Below, one piece after another: positions 28,501-37,827 of a DNA stretch of 64,000 nt. The notes beneath the pieces were generated by a model. The model saw only the letters and a list, made by a program, of their open reading frames with translations, was not told the origin of the DNA and did no database searches. Within the stretch, counting starts at the first letter, position 1. The number at the start of each line of letters is the position of its first letter. The position numbers and the translations under genes were made by a program. The stretch is from Rhizobiaceae bacterium CPCC 101076 (GTDB taxonomy: Bacteria > Pseudomonadota > Alphaproteobacteria > Rhizobiales > Methylopilaceae), in NCBI GenBank assembly GCA_003347645.1, contig QDFX01000002.1, positions 124,001 to 188,000 of the forward strand, in the 5' to 3' direction.

Positions 28501-29328
28501 ATGAACCATCCCATGACCGACATCCTGTCGAAGATCGAAGCCTACAAACGACGCGAAATCGCGGAAGCCAAGTCGACCGTGCCGCTGGTCGAGATTTCGG
28601 CTCGGGCGATGCGTGCGCCGCCCGTTCGTGGCTTTGCCGATTCCATCGCAGGGAAGATCGCAGGCGGCCAGACGGCGCTCATCGCCGAGATAAAAAAGGC
28701 GAGCCCGTCAAAAGGCCTGATCCGCGCCGACTTCGACCCGCCTGCCCTCGCCCGCGCTTATGAGGCTGGCGGTGCTGCCTGCTTGTCCGTCCTTACCGAC
28801 GGCCCAAGCTTCCAGGGCGCTCCGGAGTTCCTCACCGCCGCCCGCGCCGCCTGCTCCTTGCCGGCGCTCCGCAAGGATTTCCTCTATGAGCCCTATCAGG
28901 TCGCAGAAGCGCGCGCATGGGGTGCCGATTGCATTCTGATCATCCTTGCGGGCGTCACCGATGCCGAAGCTCGTGACCTCGCCAAAGCTGCGAAGGATTG
29001 GGGTCTCGATGTCCTCGCCGAGGTGCATAACGAAGCGGAACTCGACCGCGCGCTGGAGCTCGACGCCCGGATGATCGGCATCAACAACCGTGATCTGCGG
29101 ACCTTCGAGGTCTCGCTCTCGATCACCGAGCGTCTCGCGCCGAAGATTCCGAGCGACCGCATCATCGTCGGAGAGAGCGGCATCTTTACCCCGGCCGACG
29201 TCGCCCGCGTTGCCGAGGCCGGCGCTCGCACGATCCTCGTCGGCGAAAGCCTGATGCGCCAGGCGGACGTCGAAGCCGCGACCCGCGCGCTTCTGGCTTC
29301 CGCGCACGCCCGCTCCGCCGCCGAGTGA
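28501..29328 (+). CDS. trpC: Indole-3-glycerol phosphate synthase
   Basis: 275 aa TIM barrel enzyme closing the indole ring. Conserved [12 protein letters not shown] (catalytic Glu/Lys), [13 protein letters not shown], and [23 protein letters not shown] near the end. ATG 28501 follows GGGAGAGG; ATG 28513 ([12 protein letters not shown]) matches the usual family N-terminus, so the true start is one of these two. The stop overlaps the moaC start. Confidence 0.95.
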   Translation: MNHPMTDILSKIEAYKRREIAEAKSTVPLVEISARAMRAPPVRGFADSIAGKIAGGQTALIAEIKKASPSKGLIRADFDPPALARAYEAGGAACLSVLTDGPSFQGAPEFLTAARAACSLPALRKDFLYEPYQVAEARAWGADCILIILAGVTDAEARDLAKAAKDWGLDVLAEVHNEAELDRALELDARMIGINNRDLRTFEVSLSITERLAPKIPSDRIIVGESGIFTPADVARVAEAGARTILVGESLMRQADVEAATRALLASAHARSAAE

Positions 29329-29804
29329 TGTCCAGGCTCACCCATATCGCCGAGAGCGGCGAGGCCCACATGGTCGATGTCTCAGACAAGGCCGAGACCG
29401 AGCGCGAGGCGCGGGCCGAGGGCCGCGTCGTCATGGCCGCCGAGACGCTCGACCTGATCCTGCGCGGCGACGCCAAGAAGGGCGACGTCATCGGCACAGC
29501 CCGCATCGCCGGCATCATGGCCGCCAAGCGCACCTCGGACCTGATCCCGCTCTGCCATCCGCTGATGCTGTCCAAGGTCACGGTCGATATCGAAGCCGAT
29601 CTCGCTCTTCCCGGCCTGCACGTCACGGCAACCGCCAAGCTCAAGGGCCAGACCGGAGTCGAAATGGAAGCGCTGACGGCCGTCTCCGTCGCCTGCCTCA
29701 CCATCTACGACATGGCCAAGGCGGTCGATCGCGGCATGCGGATAGAAAACATCCGGGTTCTGGCCAAATCCGGCGGCCGTTCCGGCGACTGGCACGCGGA
29801 CTGA
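29328..29804 (+). CDS. moaC: Cyclic pyranopterin monophosphate synthase
   Basis: 158 aa enzyme of molybdenum cofactor synthesis, acting after MoaA to form cPMP. Starts [33 protein letters not shown] and [13 protein letters not shown] with the following [10 protein letters not shown] are the conserved active-site segments. ATG overlaps the trpC stop (TGATG); a GTG three bases earlier is less likely. Cofactor made here is needed by NasA encoded 5 kb away. Confidence 0.96.
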   Translation: MSRLTHIAESGEAHMVDVSDKAETEREARAEGRVVMAAETLDLILRGDAKKGDVIGTARIAGIMAAKRTSDLIPLCHPLMLSKVTVDIEADLALPGLHVTATAKLKGQTGVEMEALTAVSVACLTIYDMAKAVDRGMRIENIRVLAKSGGRSGDWHAD

Positions 29805-29806
29805 GC

Positions 29807-31030
29807 ATGAGCCGCCAACCGCTCCTTCCGGTCGCCGAGGCACTGGCACACGTCCTGCGCGGCGCGACTCTCCTCGGCACCGAAGCGGTTCCGCTGACGA
29901 TGGCAGCCGGACGTACGCTCGCTGAGCCCATCACCGCCCTCCGCACCCAGCCTTCGTTCCCGTCATCCGCGATGGACGGTTACGCCGTTCGCACAGCAGA
30001 TGCCGTGGAAGGCGCCGAACTCCGTCTGATCGGCGAATCGGCCGCGGGCCATCTGTTCTCCGGAAGGCTTGAGGCGGGCCAGACCGTCCGCATCTTCACC
30101 GGCGGCGCGGTGCCGGAAAACGCGGACGCCGTGGTCGCGCAGGAAGATACGGTTCGCGAGGGCGATCGCGTCAGCATCATCATCAATGCGAAGCCCAATC
30201 AGCATATCCGCCCGGCGGGTCTTGATTTCCGCGCCGACGATGTCCTGCTGGAGGCAGGCACTCTTCTGACTGCGCGGTCGGTAGCGCTCGTCGCCGCAAC
30301 TGGACGCTCCGAAATCGTCGTCGCACGTCGCCCGCGTGTCGCCATTCTCGCGACGGGCGATGAACTGGTCGAGCCGGGCGAAGAGCCGCGCGACGGCCAG
30401 ATCAACGGCTCGAATGGCATCATGCTGGAGAACATGGTCCGGACTGCCGGCGGCGAGCCGATCGAGCTCGGCATCGCACGCGATACGCTGGAGGCGATCC
30501 AGGACGCGGCCCGCCACGCACGCGACCTCAATGCGGACGTGATCGTCACGACTGGCGGCGCCTCCGTCGGCGACCATGACCTCGTTCACAAGGCGCTGTC
30601 AGCCGAAGGGCTCAAACTCGATTTCTGGCGTGTCGCCCTGCGGCCGGGCCGCCCGATGATGGCGGGCAACATGAACGGCATCCGCATGCTGGGCCTGCCG
30701 GGAAACCCGGTCTCGACCCATGTCTGCGCCTTCCTGTTCATGGTGCCGCTGCTGCGCGCTCTGCAGGGGCGCAGGGACGTCCATCACCAATTGGAGTATG
30801 CGGTGCTCGGCACGTCACTGGGCGAAAATCAGGGTCGCCAGGATTATATGAGGGGCAAGCTCACCCTGTCGGAAACCGGTGTGGCGACGGCCATGCCGTT
30901 CGGCAGGCAGGATTCGTCCATGCTACGCCTGCTCGCCGAGGCCGACTGCCTGATCATGCGGCCTCCGGAAGATGCGCCGCGCTCGAAAGGCGATCCGTGC
31001 CGGATCATCCGGCTCGACGAGCACTTGTAG
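29807..31030 (+). CDS. moeA: Molybdopterin molybdenumtransferase
   Basis: 407 aa. Inserts molybdate into adenylylated molybdopterin. Conserved SSAMDGYAVRTAD, FTGGAVPENADAVV, ILATGDELVEPG, TTGGASVGDHDLV and LGLPGNPVSTHV. Two bases separate it from moaC. The 3' end overlaps the convergent thiE by 26 bp. Confidence 0.97.
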   Translation: MSRQPLLPVAEALAHVLRGATLLGTEAVPLTMAAGRTLAEPITALRTQPSFPSSAMDGYAVRTADAVEGAELRLIGESAAGHLFSGRLEAGQTVRIFTGGAVPENADAVVAQEDTVREGDRVSIIINAKPNQHIRPAGLDFRADDVLLEAGTLLTARSVALVAATGRSEIVVARRPRVAILATGDELVEPGEEPRDGQINGSNGIMLENMVRTAGGEPIELGIARDTLEAIQDAARHARDLNADVIVTTGGASVGDHDLVHKALSAEGLKLDFWRVALRPGRPMMAGNMNGIRMLGLPGNPVSTHVCAFLFMVPLLRALQGRRDVHHQLEYAVLGTSLGENQGRQDYMRGKLTLSETGVATAMPFGRQDSSMLRLLAEADCLIMRPPEDAPRSKGDPCRIIRLDEHL

Positions 31031-31634
31031 AGAACGCGCGTCCGTATTCACGTACAATTGCAGCCGGATCGTCGGCGCGCATCACCGTGCCCATTACAGC
31101 CAGGCCATAGGCGCCCGCCTCGATGCAGGGATGCGCCGAAGTCGGGGTCACGCCGCCGAGCGCAAAGACCGGGATGGCGAACTCCGCCGCCAGACGGATC
31201 GTCTCGAGGCCGAGCGCGGGCCCATATCCCGGCTTGCTTTCGGTCGGGAAGATCGGGCTGAGCGTCACGTAATCCGCACCCGCTTCCTTTGCCGACCCGA
31301 CATCGCCGAGCGAGTGCGCCGAGAGGCCGACCCAAGCCGAGCCGAGCAATTCGCGGGCGGGCCCGATATCCTCGGCCCTCTGTAAGTGGACCCCGTCCGC
31401 GCCGATCTCCGCCGCGAGGGCCACATCGGTGCTCACGGAGAGCCTGGACCCGCAGCCTCGCGTGATCTCGCGCAGCCGGAGCGCCATATCGCGCCGCTCG
31501 GCAGGGGCGATGTCCTTGTCCCGGAAGAGGATCCAGCCACAACCGCTGCCGCACAACTTCCCCACCACCTCCTCGACCGAGGTTTTCGCCTGGGTCCGGT
31601 CAGTGATGATGAGAAGACGCGGCAGCCGGTTCAC
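31005..31634 (-). CDS. thiE: Thiamine phosphate synthase
   Basis: 209 aa TIM barrel enzyme that couples the thiazole and pyrimidine phosphates. It has [13 protein letters not shown] (the R-D-K motif), [38 protein letters not shown] and FALGGVTP. It starts at GTG (31632-31634), overlapping the thiG stop as GTGA. The stop lies 26 bp inside the 3' end of moeA on the other strand. Shorter and less conserved at some ligand positions than E. coli ThiE, but family membership is clear. Confidence 0.92.
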   Translation of the reverse strand: MNRLPRLLIITDRTQAKTSVEEVVGKLCGSGCGWILFRDKDIAPAERRDMALRLREITRGCGSRLSVSTDVALAAEIGADGVHLQRAEDIGPARELLGSAWVGLSAHSLGDVGSAKEAGADYVTLSPIFPTESKPGYGPALGLETIRLAAEFAIPVFALGGVTPTSAHPCIEAGAYGLAVMGTVMRADDPAAIVREYGRAFSTSARRAG

Positions 31635-32416
31635 GAACCGACGAGGCCGAGTTGCGGGCTCGACGGCTCCGCGCGGCCGCGGCGCGGGATACGGCCTGCC
31701 AGATAGGCCAGGCGTCCGGCATCAACGGCATGGCCCATCGCCGCCGCCATCCGCACCGGATCGGCCGCCTTGGCGACCGCCGTGTTCAGCAGGACGGCCG
31801 ATGCGCCGAGTTCCATCGCAATTACCGCGTCGGAAGCAGTGCCAATACCGGCATCGACAACCACCGGAACCGGCGAACGGTTACAGATCAGTTCGATATT
31901 CGCCGGATTGGCGACGCCCATGCCCGAGCCGATCAGCGAGCCCATGGGCATCACCGCCGCCGCGCCGAGATCGGCCAGCCGCTGGCAGACCACCGGATCG
32001 TCGTTGCAATACGGCAGCACGGTGAAGCCGCGCGAGATCAGTTCCTCGGTCGCCTTCAGCAGTTCCTGAACGTCCGGATAGAGCGTCTCCCGGTCACCGA
32101 TGACCTCAAGCTTGATCCAGTTCGTCTCGAGCGCCTCGCGGGCAAGCTCGGCCGTCAGGATCGCGTCGCGCGCCGTCTCGCAGCCAGCCGTGTTCGGCAG
32201 GAACTTGTAGTCCGACAAAAGCTTGACGGTATCGAAGCCCTGCCCCGCCAGCGAGACGCGGCGGATCGACATCGTCACCATCTCGGCGCGGCTGGCCTGC
32301 ACGCTGTCGAGCAGCACCTTCTGGTTCGGATAACCGGCCGTGCCGATCCAGAGCCGCGAGCGGAACGTCTCGCCGCCGACGACAAAGGGATCGTCGAAAA
32401 TGTCGGTGTTCGCCAT
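31631..32416 (-). CDS. thiG: Thiazole synthase
   Basis: 261 aa. Forms the thiazole phosphate from DXP, ThiS thiocarboxylate and dehydroglycine. Starts [20 protein letters not shown]. The Schiff-base Lys lies in [30 protein letters not shown] and [14 protein letters not shown] are conserved. One base after thiS, overlaps thiE by four. Confidence 0.96.
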   Translation of the reverse strand: MANTDIFDDPFVVGGETFRSRLWIGTAGYPNQKVLLDSVQASRAEMVTMSIRRVSLAGQGFDTVKLLSDYKFLPNTAGCETARDAILTAELAREALETNWIKLEVIGDRETLYPDVQELLKATEELISRGFTVLPYCNDDPVVCQRLADLGAAAVMPMGSLIGSGMGVANPANIELICNRSPVPVVVDAGIGTASDAVIAMELGASAVLLNTAVAKAADPVRMAAAMGHAVDAGRLAYLAGRIPRRGRAEPSSPQLGLVGS

Positions 32417-32417
32417 C

Positions 32418-32624
32418 TCAGCCTCCCGGCAGCGCGCGGACGATCTCCACGCGATCGCCCTTGGAAAAGGTCACGCGCTCCCATTCGGCGCGGGGCACAA
32501 CCTGCCCGTTCAGCGCGACCGCGATGCCGCGCCGCGTATGGCCCTCGTCGAGCTCTTCCTTGAGCAGGTCATCGACCGTCGTCGCACCGCATTGGCGCGT
32601 CTGGCCGTTGATCGTCAGTTCCAT
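32418..32624 (-). CDS. thiS: Sulfur carrier protein ThiS
   Basis: 68 aa ubiquitin-like protein ending in the Gly-Gly tail (ALPGG) that is thiocarboxylated for thiazole synthesis. ATG at 32624 preceded by GAGG; a TTG at 32633 in frame is less likely. Lies between thiO and thiG, which fixes the assignment. Confidence 0.94.
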   Translation of the reverse strand: MELTINGQTRQCGATTVDDLLKEELDEGHTRRGIAVALNGQVVPRAEWERVTFSKGDRVEIVRALPGG

Positions 32625-32629
32625 GGTCC

Positions 32630-33805
32630 TCAAAGTCCTCCGGTCAGCCGGCTGCTGTTCTTGCCGAACCGCTGAAAGGTGAAACCAGTTTCCGGGCCAT
32701 CCATCCGTCCGTCCAGGATCAGGTGCTCGATCGCCCGCGCGGAAACGGGTGCGAGCAGGATGCCGTTGCGGTGATGGCCGGTCGCGAGCACGAGCCCGTC
32801 GATCCCTGCTTCGCCGAAGATCGGCGCATCATCGAGCGAAGTCGGCCGGAAGCCGGCCCATATCTCGTCGATCGCCAGCTCTTCCATGGACGGAAGAACC
32901 CTCCGCGCCGCTTCCAGCAGCGCGAAGACGCCGCCGGCGGTGTTGACCTTGTCGAAGCCGCGCTCCTCCACGGTCGCGCCGATGATCAGGCGATTATCTC
33001 CCTTCGGCGCCATATGGATCTGCTCGGTCCATATGACGTGGGTCAGCGCCGGCATGCGCGGATCCATCCGCAGCGCCAGCGACTGACCGCGCAGCGGTCG
33101 GACCGGCAGGCTGATCTCCGGCACGAGTTCCGGCGACCAGGCTCCGGCGGCCAGCACGACGGTGCCTGCCGAATAGGTCTCGGTCGCGGTCGATAGGCCG
33201 GTTATCCGCCCGCCGCTCCGCTCCAGCGAAACGACCGGCGTGTTCTCGAACAGGACGCCACCCGCGCGCTTGAATGCCTCGGCCAGGGCGGCCGCGACCT
33301 TCCGGGCGTCGACCTGATGATCCTGCTCGCAGAGGATGGCGCCCGAAACGTTGGGGCGAAGCCCCGGCTCGCGCTCGCGCGCCGACGATCCGGACAGCCA
33401 TTCGGTGTTCAGGCCGAGCCGCTTCTGCAGATCATGCCGGAAGCGCAACCGGTCGACTTCCTCGCGGCCGAGCGCCACGACCATCGTACCCTCGGCCTTG
33501 TAGTCGACCGAAAGCCCGCTCACGTCCTCAAGCTCGCGGGCGAAAGCGGGCCAGAGTTCCTGGCTGGCGAGCGTCAGCGGCAGGAGATCATCCTCGCCGG
33601 CCTCGACCTCGGCGGTCGCGGCCAGCATGCCGGTCGCGGCCCGCGTCGCGCCGGACCCGACGACGTCGCGCTCGAACACCGCGACGGAAAGCCCGCGTTT
33701 CCGGAGCTTCCAGCCGATCGACAGGCCGATGATGCCGCCGCCGACGATGGCTACGTCGAAGCGGGTACCGGCCATGCGCTCACTCAGATTGATGACCCTG
33801 TCCAT
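32630..33805 (-). CDS. thiO: Glycine oxidase ThiO
   Basis: 391 aa FAD-dependent oxidase of the DAO family that makes dehydroglycine for thiazole. FAD fold RFDVAIVGGGIIGLSIGWKL (15-34), GATRAATGMLAA, and ATGHHRNGILLAPVSA near the C-terminus. First gene behind the TPP riboswitch; ATG at 33805 with GGGAGCGTGA upstream. thiC and thiD are not in the window. Confidence 0.95.
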   Translation of the reverse strand: MDRVINLSERMAGTRFDVAIVGGGIIGLSIGWKLRKRGLSVAVFERDVVGSGATRAATGMLAATAEVEAGEDDLLPLTLASQELWPAFARELEDVSGLSVDYKAEGTMVVALGREEVDRLRFRHDLQKRLGLNTEWLSGSSAREREPGLRPNVSGAILCEQDHQVDARKVAAALAEAFKRAGGVLFENTPVVSLERSGGRITGLSTATETYSAGTVVLAAGAWSPELVPEISLPVRPLRGQSLALRMDPRMPALTHVIWTEQIHMAPKGDNRLIIGATVEERGFDKVNTAGGVFALLEAARRVLPSMEELAIDEIWAGFRPTSLDDAPIFGEAGIDGLVLATGHHRNGILLAPVSARAIEHLILDGRMDGPETGFTFQRFGKNSSRLTGGL

Positions 33806-33810
33806 TCACG

Positions 33811-33885
33811 CTCCCTTCGCTGGAATGACCCAGATCAGGTTCGTCGGGTTTGATCTCAGCCGCTGAACAGCGGCACCCCGGCGCG
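33811..33885 (-). promoter_or_regulatory. TPP riboswitch (THI element)
   Basis: On the minus strand the element reads GGGGTGCCGC, CGGCTGAGATC, then GAACCTGATCTGGGTCATTC and CCAGCGAAGGGAGCG: all conserved TPP-aptamer blocks in order. It ends five bases before the thiO ATG, and its last purines (AAGGGAG) form the thiO ribosome-binding site. With no terminator in between, control is most simply at translation initiation: TPP binding would hide the site. Confidence 0.96.
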
Positions 33886-34138
33886 GTTCAAGACGACATA
33901 ATCGCGGCGTTCCCGCCGTGCAAGCCGCCCTTCCACAATCTCCATACTCTACACGCATTTAGCCTGCCGCGCGAACCTGTGGCCATGCGGCATAGCAAAT
34001 GCAGCTCAGCTGCCAGCGCATTTTCAGGCCGTCAAATTAATCTAACTTATACGGGCAATCCCCTATTCAAGGGTCCGGATTCGTTTTGATTCGCGACCGG
34101 GCATCTTTCAACAGGCGCTCGCAGAAAATCGGGCGCCG
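33886..34138. other. Intergenic region upstream of thiO and the 110-aa gene
   Basis: 253 bp. The thiO promoter must lie here; TTGCAC and TATGTC spaced by 17 bp on the minus strand end just before the aptamer (about 33893-33921), a weak candidate. The right part is AT-rich (TTAATCTAACTTATACGG near 34036-34053) and may hold the promoter of the rightward gene. No gene seen. Confidence 0.35.
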
Positions 34139-34471
34139 ATGGACCAGATCGAAGTTCTGCAAGGCTGGCTGATCTCACAGGATCTGGTTCTGCGTGGACT
34201 GCTCGCCCAGCACGCCCGCGATGTCGGCCCGGATGGCATCAAATGTATCCGCTCGATGCGCTCCGGCATGCTGGCCTCCCTGCAATTGATGCAACGCGAC
34301 TGCGATGAGAAGAGCGATCGCGTCTGGGCCCATGCGACCGACTTCCTCAACACCCTCTTCGACGAGGTCGAGAAGCGGCTGGAAAGCCTCAGCCGCGCCG
34401 AGGCGGCGGAAAAAGGCAGGCAGGCTGACGCGCCATGCGGCGCAAGCCTTCCGGAAATATCGAATCTTTAG
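34139..34471 (+). CDS. Hypothetical protein, 110 aa, mostly helical
   Basis: Starts MDQIEVLQGWLISQDLVLRG; helical and charged throughout, with no signal peptide or membrane segment, ending PCGASLPEISNL. Three cysteines. I do not recognise a family. No strong ribosome-binding site, but the amino-acid composition of the first 95 residues looks like a real protein. 72 bp before the BA14K gene on the same strand. Confidence 0.6.
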   Translation: MDQIEVLQGWLISQDLVLRGLLAQHARDVGPDGIKCIRSMRSGMLASLQLMQRDCDEKSDRVWAHATDFLNTLFDEVEKRLESLSRAEAAEKGRQADAPCGASLPEISNL

Positions 34472-34543
34472 CGCAGGGAACCCGATTCCCGTGCGTACAA
34501 TTCTCATAGACCGGGGTTGGGTATGGATCACCGGAGGATGGGA

Positions 34544-34978
34544 ATGAAAAAGTTTCTCGCAACTGGCATCGCGGCGCTCATGGCGGCCGGCTCGTTCGTA
34601 AGCCCCGCCGCGGCGCAATTCGCCGGAAGCGCACCGGCCGCCGTCGCGGCCGCCGAGAAGACGAGCAATGTGACCGAGATCCGCAGCCGGCATGGCGGCG
34701 GTCATCGCTGGCACGGCAACCGTCATGGTCGCTGGCACGGCAATCGTGGCGGCCACCGGTATTACGGCTATCGCCACCGCCATTACGGCTATGGCTATCG
34801 GGACTATTACGGTCCGGCCTTCGCCGCCGGCATCATCGGCCTGACGGCCGGCGCCATTGCGGCAAATGCAGGCTCCTACGACCGTAATGACGAGTACTGC
34901 GCGGCGCGCTTCAGGTCATACGACCCGCGTAGCGGCACTTATCTCGGCTACGACGGTTTCCGGCACGCCTGCCCGTAA
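34544..34978 (+). CDS. BA14K family exported protein
   Basis: 144 aa. Signal peptide MKKFLATGIAALMAAGSFVS ending AAAQ. Next comes a His/Arg/Tyr/Gly-rich stretch (RWHGNRHGRWHGNRGG, RHRHYGYGYRDYYG). A hydrophobic segment follows (FAAGIIGLTAGAIAA), then the BA14K signature AARFRSYDPRSGTYLGYDG ending RHACP. BA14K proteins were first seen as Brucella immunoreactive antigens and are abundant in Hyphomicrobiales. ATG 34544 follows CCGGAGGATGGGA. A terminator follows 15 bases after the stop. Confidence 0.9.
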   Translation: MKKFLATGIAALMAAGSFVSPAAAQFAGSAPAAVAAAEKTSNVTEIRSRHGGGHRWHGNRHGRWHGNRGGHRYYGYRHRHYGYGYRDYYGPAFAAGIIGLTAGAIAANAGSYDRNDEYCAARFRSYDPRSGTYLGYDGFRHACP

Positions 34979-34992
34979 GGCGACCCAGACGA

Positions 34993-35024
34993 ACCCCCGC
35001 TTCGGCAACGGAGCGGGGGTTTTT
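34993..35024 (+). terminator. Intrinsic terminator after the BA14K gene
   Basis: Perfect 9 bp stem ACCCCCGCT/AGCGGGGGT (34993-35001 with 35012-35020), then TTTT. It reaches the stop codon of the convergent nasA. Confidence 0.85.
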
Positions 35025-37722
35025 ATGCCGGAACCGCCGGCGCTTCTTGCGAGACGAGGTCGCGCAATTCCGGCAGGCACGAGCCGCAATTCGTGCCGCA
35101 TTTCAGCACCCGCCCAAGCGCCGCCGTATCGCCGACCCCATCCCGGATCGCCCGGCGGATCCGCTCCTCGCCGACGCCGAAGCACGAGCAGACGATCCGC
35201 CCCTCGGACGGCTGGGGCGTGACCGACCGCGCTCCGAGCAGAACTCGCCGCTCTCCGGCCGTCACAACGCGCCTGTCGGCGAACAATTCCATCAGCCAGA
35301 CGGGGTCCGGCAGGCCGGCGGGACCACCCACCATCAGGCACTCGGTCATCGCGCCGCCATCGTCCAGCGCCGCCGCGCGGAAAAGACCTCGCTGCCGGTC
35401 ATGATAGTCGAGAAGCCCGTTCTGGCTCGCCATCAGCGAAAGGCCGAGGACGATCCCTTCTCCCGCCGGCTCCAACCCCGCAAGCCGATACGCATAACCG
35501 CCGGGAACGGCCGATCGCGCCCAGTAGCCGAACCCCCTGGGACGGAAGCGCCGGCGTGACAGGAAAAGTCCTTCCCAGCGCGCAGCGAACGGCGCCAGAC
35601 GCGCCGGGGTATGCTTCAGTTCCGGCTGGCCCGACACCGCGTCGCAGGCCGGATTTGCAACTCGCCCCGGTGAACCATGGGCGGTGACGTCGTCCGTCCA
35701 GTGCATCGGCAAAAAGGCCTGACCCTTCGTCTGGTCGGTGGTCACCCGCACGCGCGCCACTGCTCGTCCCCACGCGCTCGATACTTCGGCGAACCCGCCG
35801 TCTGCGATCCCCAACGAAATCGCGTCAGCCGGGTTCAGTTCCAGCACCGGTTCGGGAGCCTGCGCCATCAGCCGCGCAACCTCGCCGGTCCGGGTCATCG
35901 TGTGCCATTGGTCACGCAGCCTCCCGGTATTGAGGACGACGGGATGCCCCTGCCCCGTCGCGTTCGCCGGAGCCTGCTGACCCACCGCAATGAACCGCGC
36001 CCGGCCGTCCGGCGTCGGGAAACGCCTGTCGCAGAACAGTCGCGCGGTTCCAGCCCGTTGGCCCGCCGGCACCGGCCATTGCACCGGTTTCAGCGCCTCG
36101 AATTCATGGTCCGTCAGATCGGCGAGGCCGCCGATATCGAAGACCCGCTCACCGTGGTTTTCGAACGCCGATAAAGCCGCGTGCTCGCGAAAGATCGATG
36201 CCGCGTTCCGGAAGCCGAATGCCTCGCCGAACCCCATCCGCTGTGCGACATCGCAGACGATCCGCCAATCCGGACGCGTCTCGCCCGGCAGCGGCATGAA
36301 AGCCCGCTGGCGCGAAATCCGCCGCTCGCTATTCGTGACCGTACCGTCCTTCTCGCCCCATCCGGCGGCCGGAAACAGCACGTCGGCATGGCGTGCCGTG
36401 TCGGTCCCCGGGACGCAATCGGACACGACGAGAAAATCGCAATTGGCCAGCGCCTTCCGCACCTGGTTGCCGTTCGGCATGCTCGCCGCTGGATTGGTCC
36501 CCATCACCCACAGCGCCTTGATCCTGCCGTCAGCCAGCGCATCGAACATGTCGACCGCCTTGAGCCCCGACGCGGTCGCGAGCTTCTGTGTTTTCCAGAA
36601 CCGCTGCACGCGATCCAGATCGGCCGGGTTCTCCAACGTCATATGCGCGGCGAGCTGGTTCGCCAGTCCGCCGACCTCGCGCCCGCCCATCGCATTCGGC
36701 TGGCCGGTGAACGAGAACGGGCCCATGCCGGCATGGCCGATCCGGCCGGTCGCCAGATGGCAATTGATGATCGCGTTGACCTTGTCCGTGCCGCGCGACG
36801 ACTGGTTCACACCCTGCGAATAGACGGTAACCGTGCGCTCGGTTGCGGCGAACAGGTCATAGAACGCGACGAGATCATCGAACGGAACGCCGCATTCCTC
36901 GGCGATCGCGTAAAACTCCGGCGCGTCGGACTGCGCCTTGGCCAGCGCATCCTCGAAGCCGTTGGTGTGTTCCGAGACGAAGTCGCGGTCGATCCGGCCG
37001 ACTCGCGCCAGATGGGCCAACAGTCCGTTGAACAGCAGGACATCGGTCCCCGGCTGGACCGGCAGGAAGAGATCGGCGTCGGCAGCCGTCGCGGTCCGGC
37101 GTGGATCGATCGCCACGATCTTCGTCCCACGCCGCGCCCGCGCATCGGTCAGCCGCCGGAACAGGATCGGGTGGCACCAGGCGGCATTCGAGCCGACGAG
37201 CACGACAAGATCAGCCTCGTCGAGGTCCTCGTAGCTGCAAGGCACGAGATCCTCGCCGAATGCTCGCCTGTGGCCAGCAACCGAGGAGGCCATGCAGAGC
37301 CGGGAATTGGTGTCGATGTTCCCCGAGCCGATGAAGCCTTTCATCAGCTTGTTGGCGACGTAATAGTCCTCGGTCAGGAGCTGGCCCGAGACATAGAAGG
37401 CGACCGAATCCGGCCCGTGCTTTTCGACCGCCTCGGCGAAGCGGCGCGCGGTCAGGTCGAGTGCCTCGTCCCAGCTCGCACGCCGTCCGCCGACCATCGG
37501 ATGCAGCAGGCGGTTTTCCAGTCCCAGCGTCTCGCCAAGTGCCGAGCCCTTGGCACAGACGCGGCCGAAATTGGTCGGATGTTCGGGATCGCCCGGCGTC
37601 ATGGGCGCCGGCCCGCCCAGGACCCCGCATCCCGTACCGCAATAAGGGCACGTGGTACGAACCGGCTCGTGATCGGCGGAATGCGCGGTCATGGACGAGA
37701 CGACGCCTCTGAGGCCAGGCAT
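35023..37722 (-). CDS. nasA: Assimilatory nitrate reductase catalytic subunit with C-terminal BFD domain
   Basis: 899 aa cytoplasmic molybdopterin enzyme (no Tat signal) reducing nitrate to nitrite. N-terminal [4Fe-4S] Cys 25, 28, 32 and 56 (TTCPYCGTGCG, GRVCAKG), molybdopterin domain with LCMASSVAGH and VMGTNPAASMPN, dinucleotide domain around VLNTGRLRDQWHTMTRTG, and a C-terminal BFD-like [2Fe-2S] domain (VCSCFGVGEERI at 844-855, KCGTNCGSC at 874-882) that should take electrons from a flavoprotein. Start is the ATG at 37722 or at 37692. Last gene of the nitrate operon, separated from the flavoprotein gene by a repeat. Confidence 0.95.
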   Translation of the reverse strand: MPGLRGVVSSMTAHSADHEPVRTTCPYCGTGCGVLGGPAPMTPGDPEHPTNFGRVCAKGSALGETLGLENRLLHPMVGGRRASWDEALDLTARRFAEAVEKHGPDSVAFYVSGQLLTEDYYVANKLMKGFIGSGNIDTNSRLCMASSVAGHRRAFGEDLVPCSYEDLDEADLVVLVGSNAAWCHPILFRRLTDARARRGTKIVAIDPRRTATAADADLFLPVQPGTDVLLFNGLLAHLARVGRIDRDFVSEHTNGFEDALAKAQSDAPEFYAIAEECGVPFDDLVAFYDLFAATERTVTVYSQGVNQSSRGTDKVNAIINCHLATGRIGHAGMGPFSFTGQPNAMGGREVGGLANQLAAHMTLENPADLDRVQRFWKTQKLATASGLKAVDMFDALADGRIKALWVMGTNPAASMPNGNQVRKALANCDFLVVSDCVPGTDTARHADVLFPAAGWGEKDGTVTNSERRISRQRAFMPLPGETRPDWRIVCDVAQRMGFGEAFGFRNAASIFREHAALSAFENHGERVFDIGGLADLTDHEFEALKPVQWPVPAGQRAGTARLFCDRRFPTPDGRARFIAVGQQAPANATGQGHPVVLNTGRLRDQWHTMTRTGEVARLMAQAPEPVLELNPADAISLGIADGGFAEVSSAWGRAVARVRVTTDQTKGQAFLPMHWTDDVTAHGSPGRVANPACDAVSGQPELKHTPARLAPFAARWEGLFLSRRRFRPRGFGYWARSAVPGGYAYRLAGLEPAGEGIVLGLSLMASQNGLLDYHDRQRGLFRAAALDDGGAMTECLMVGGPAGLPDPVWLMELFADRRVVTAGERRVLLGARSVTPQPSEGRIVCSCFGVGEERIRRAIRDGVGDTAALGRVLKCGTNCGSCLPELRDLVSQEAPAVPA

Positions 37723-37728
37723 TTATAA

Positions 37729-37808
37729 GTCGTCGTCCTCCGGCTAGACCGGAGGACCCGTGCGACGCTGCTGATGGATGCTCCGGTCAAGCCGGAGCAT
37801 GACGGCGG
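37729..37808. repeat. Palindromic repeat inside the nitrate operon
   Basis: GTCGTCCTCCGGCTAGACCG then GAGGACC, and the inverted partner GGATGCTCCGGTCAAGCCGG with AGCATGACG. Same design as 6815-6900. On the minus strand GGAGGACGACG from this repeat is the only Shine-Dalgarno-like sequence near the nasA start. Confidence 0.85.
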
Positions 37809-37827
37809 AGAAAGAAAAACACCCACC

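Noticed and set aside
36181-37728. 515-codon plus-strand frame inside nasA, and similar long frames across nuoL (56322-58115) and rnj (50476-52305)
   Set aside because: All are complementary to well-conserved genes and show low-information composition.
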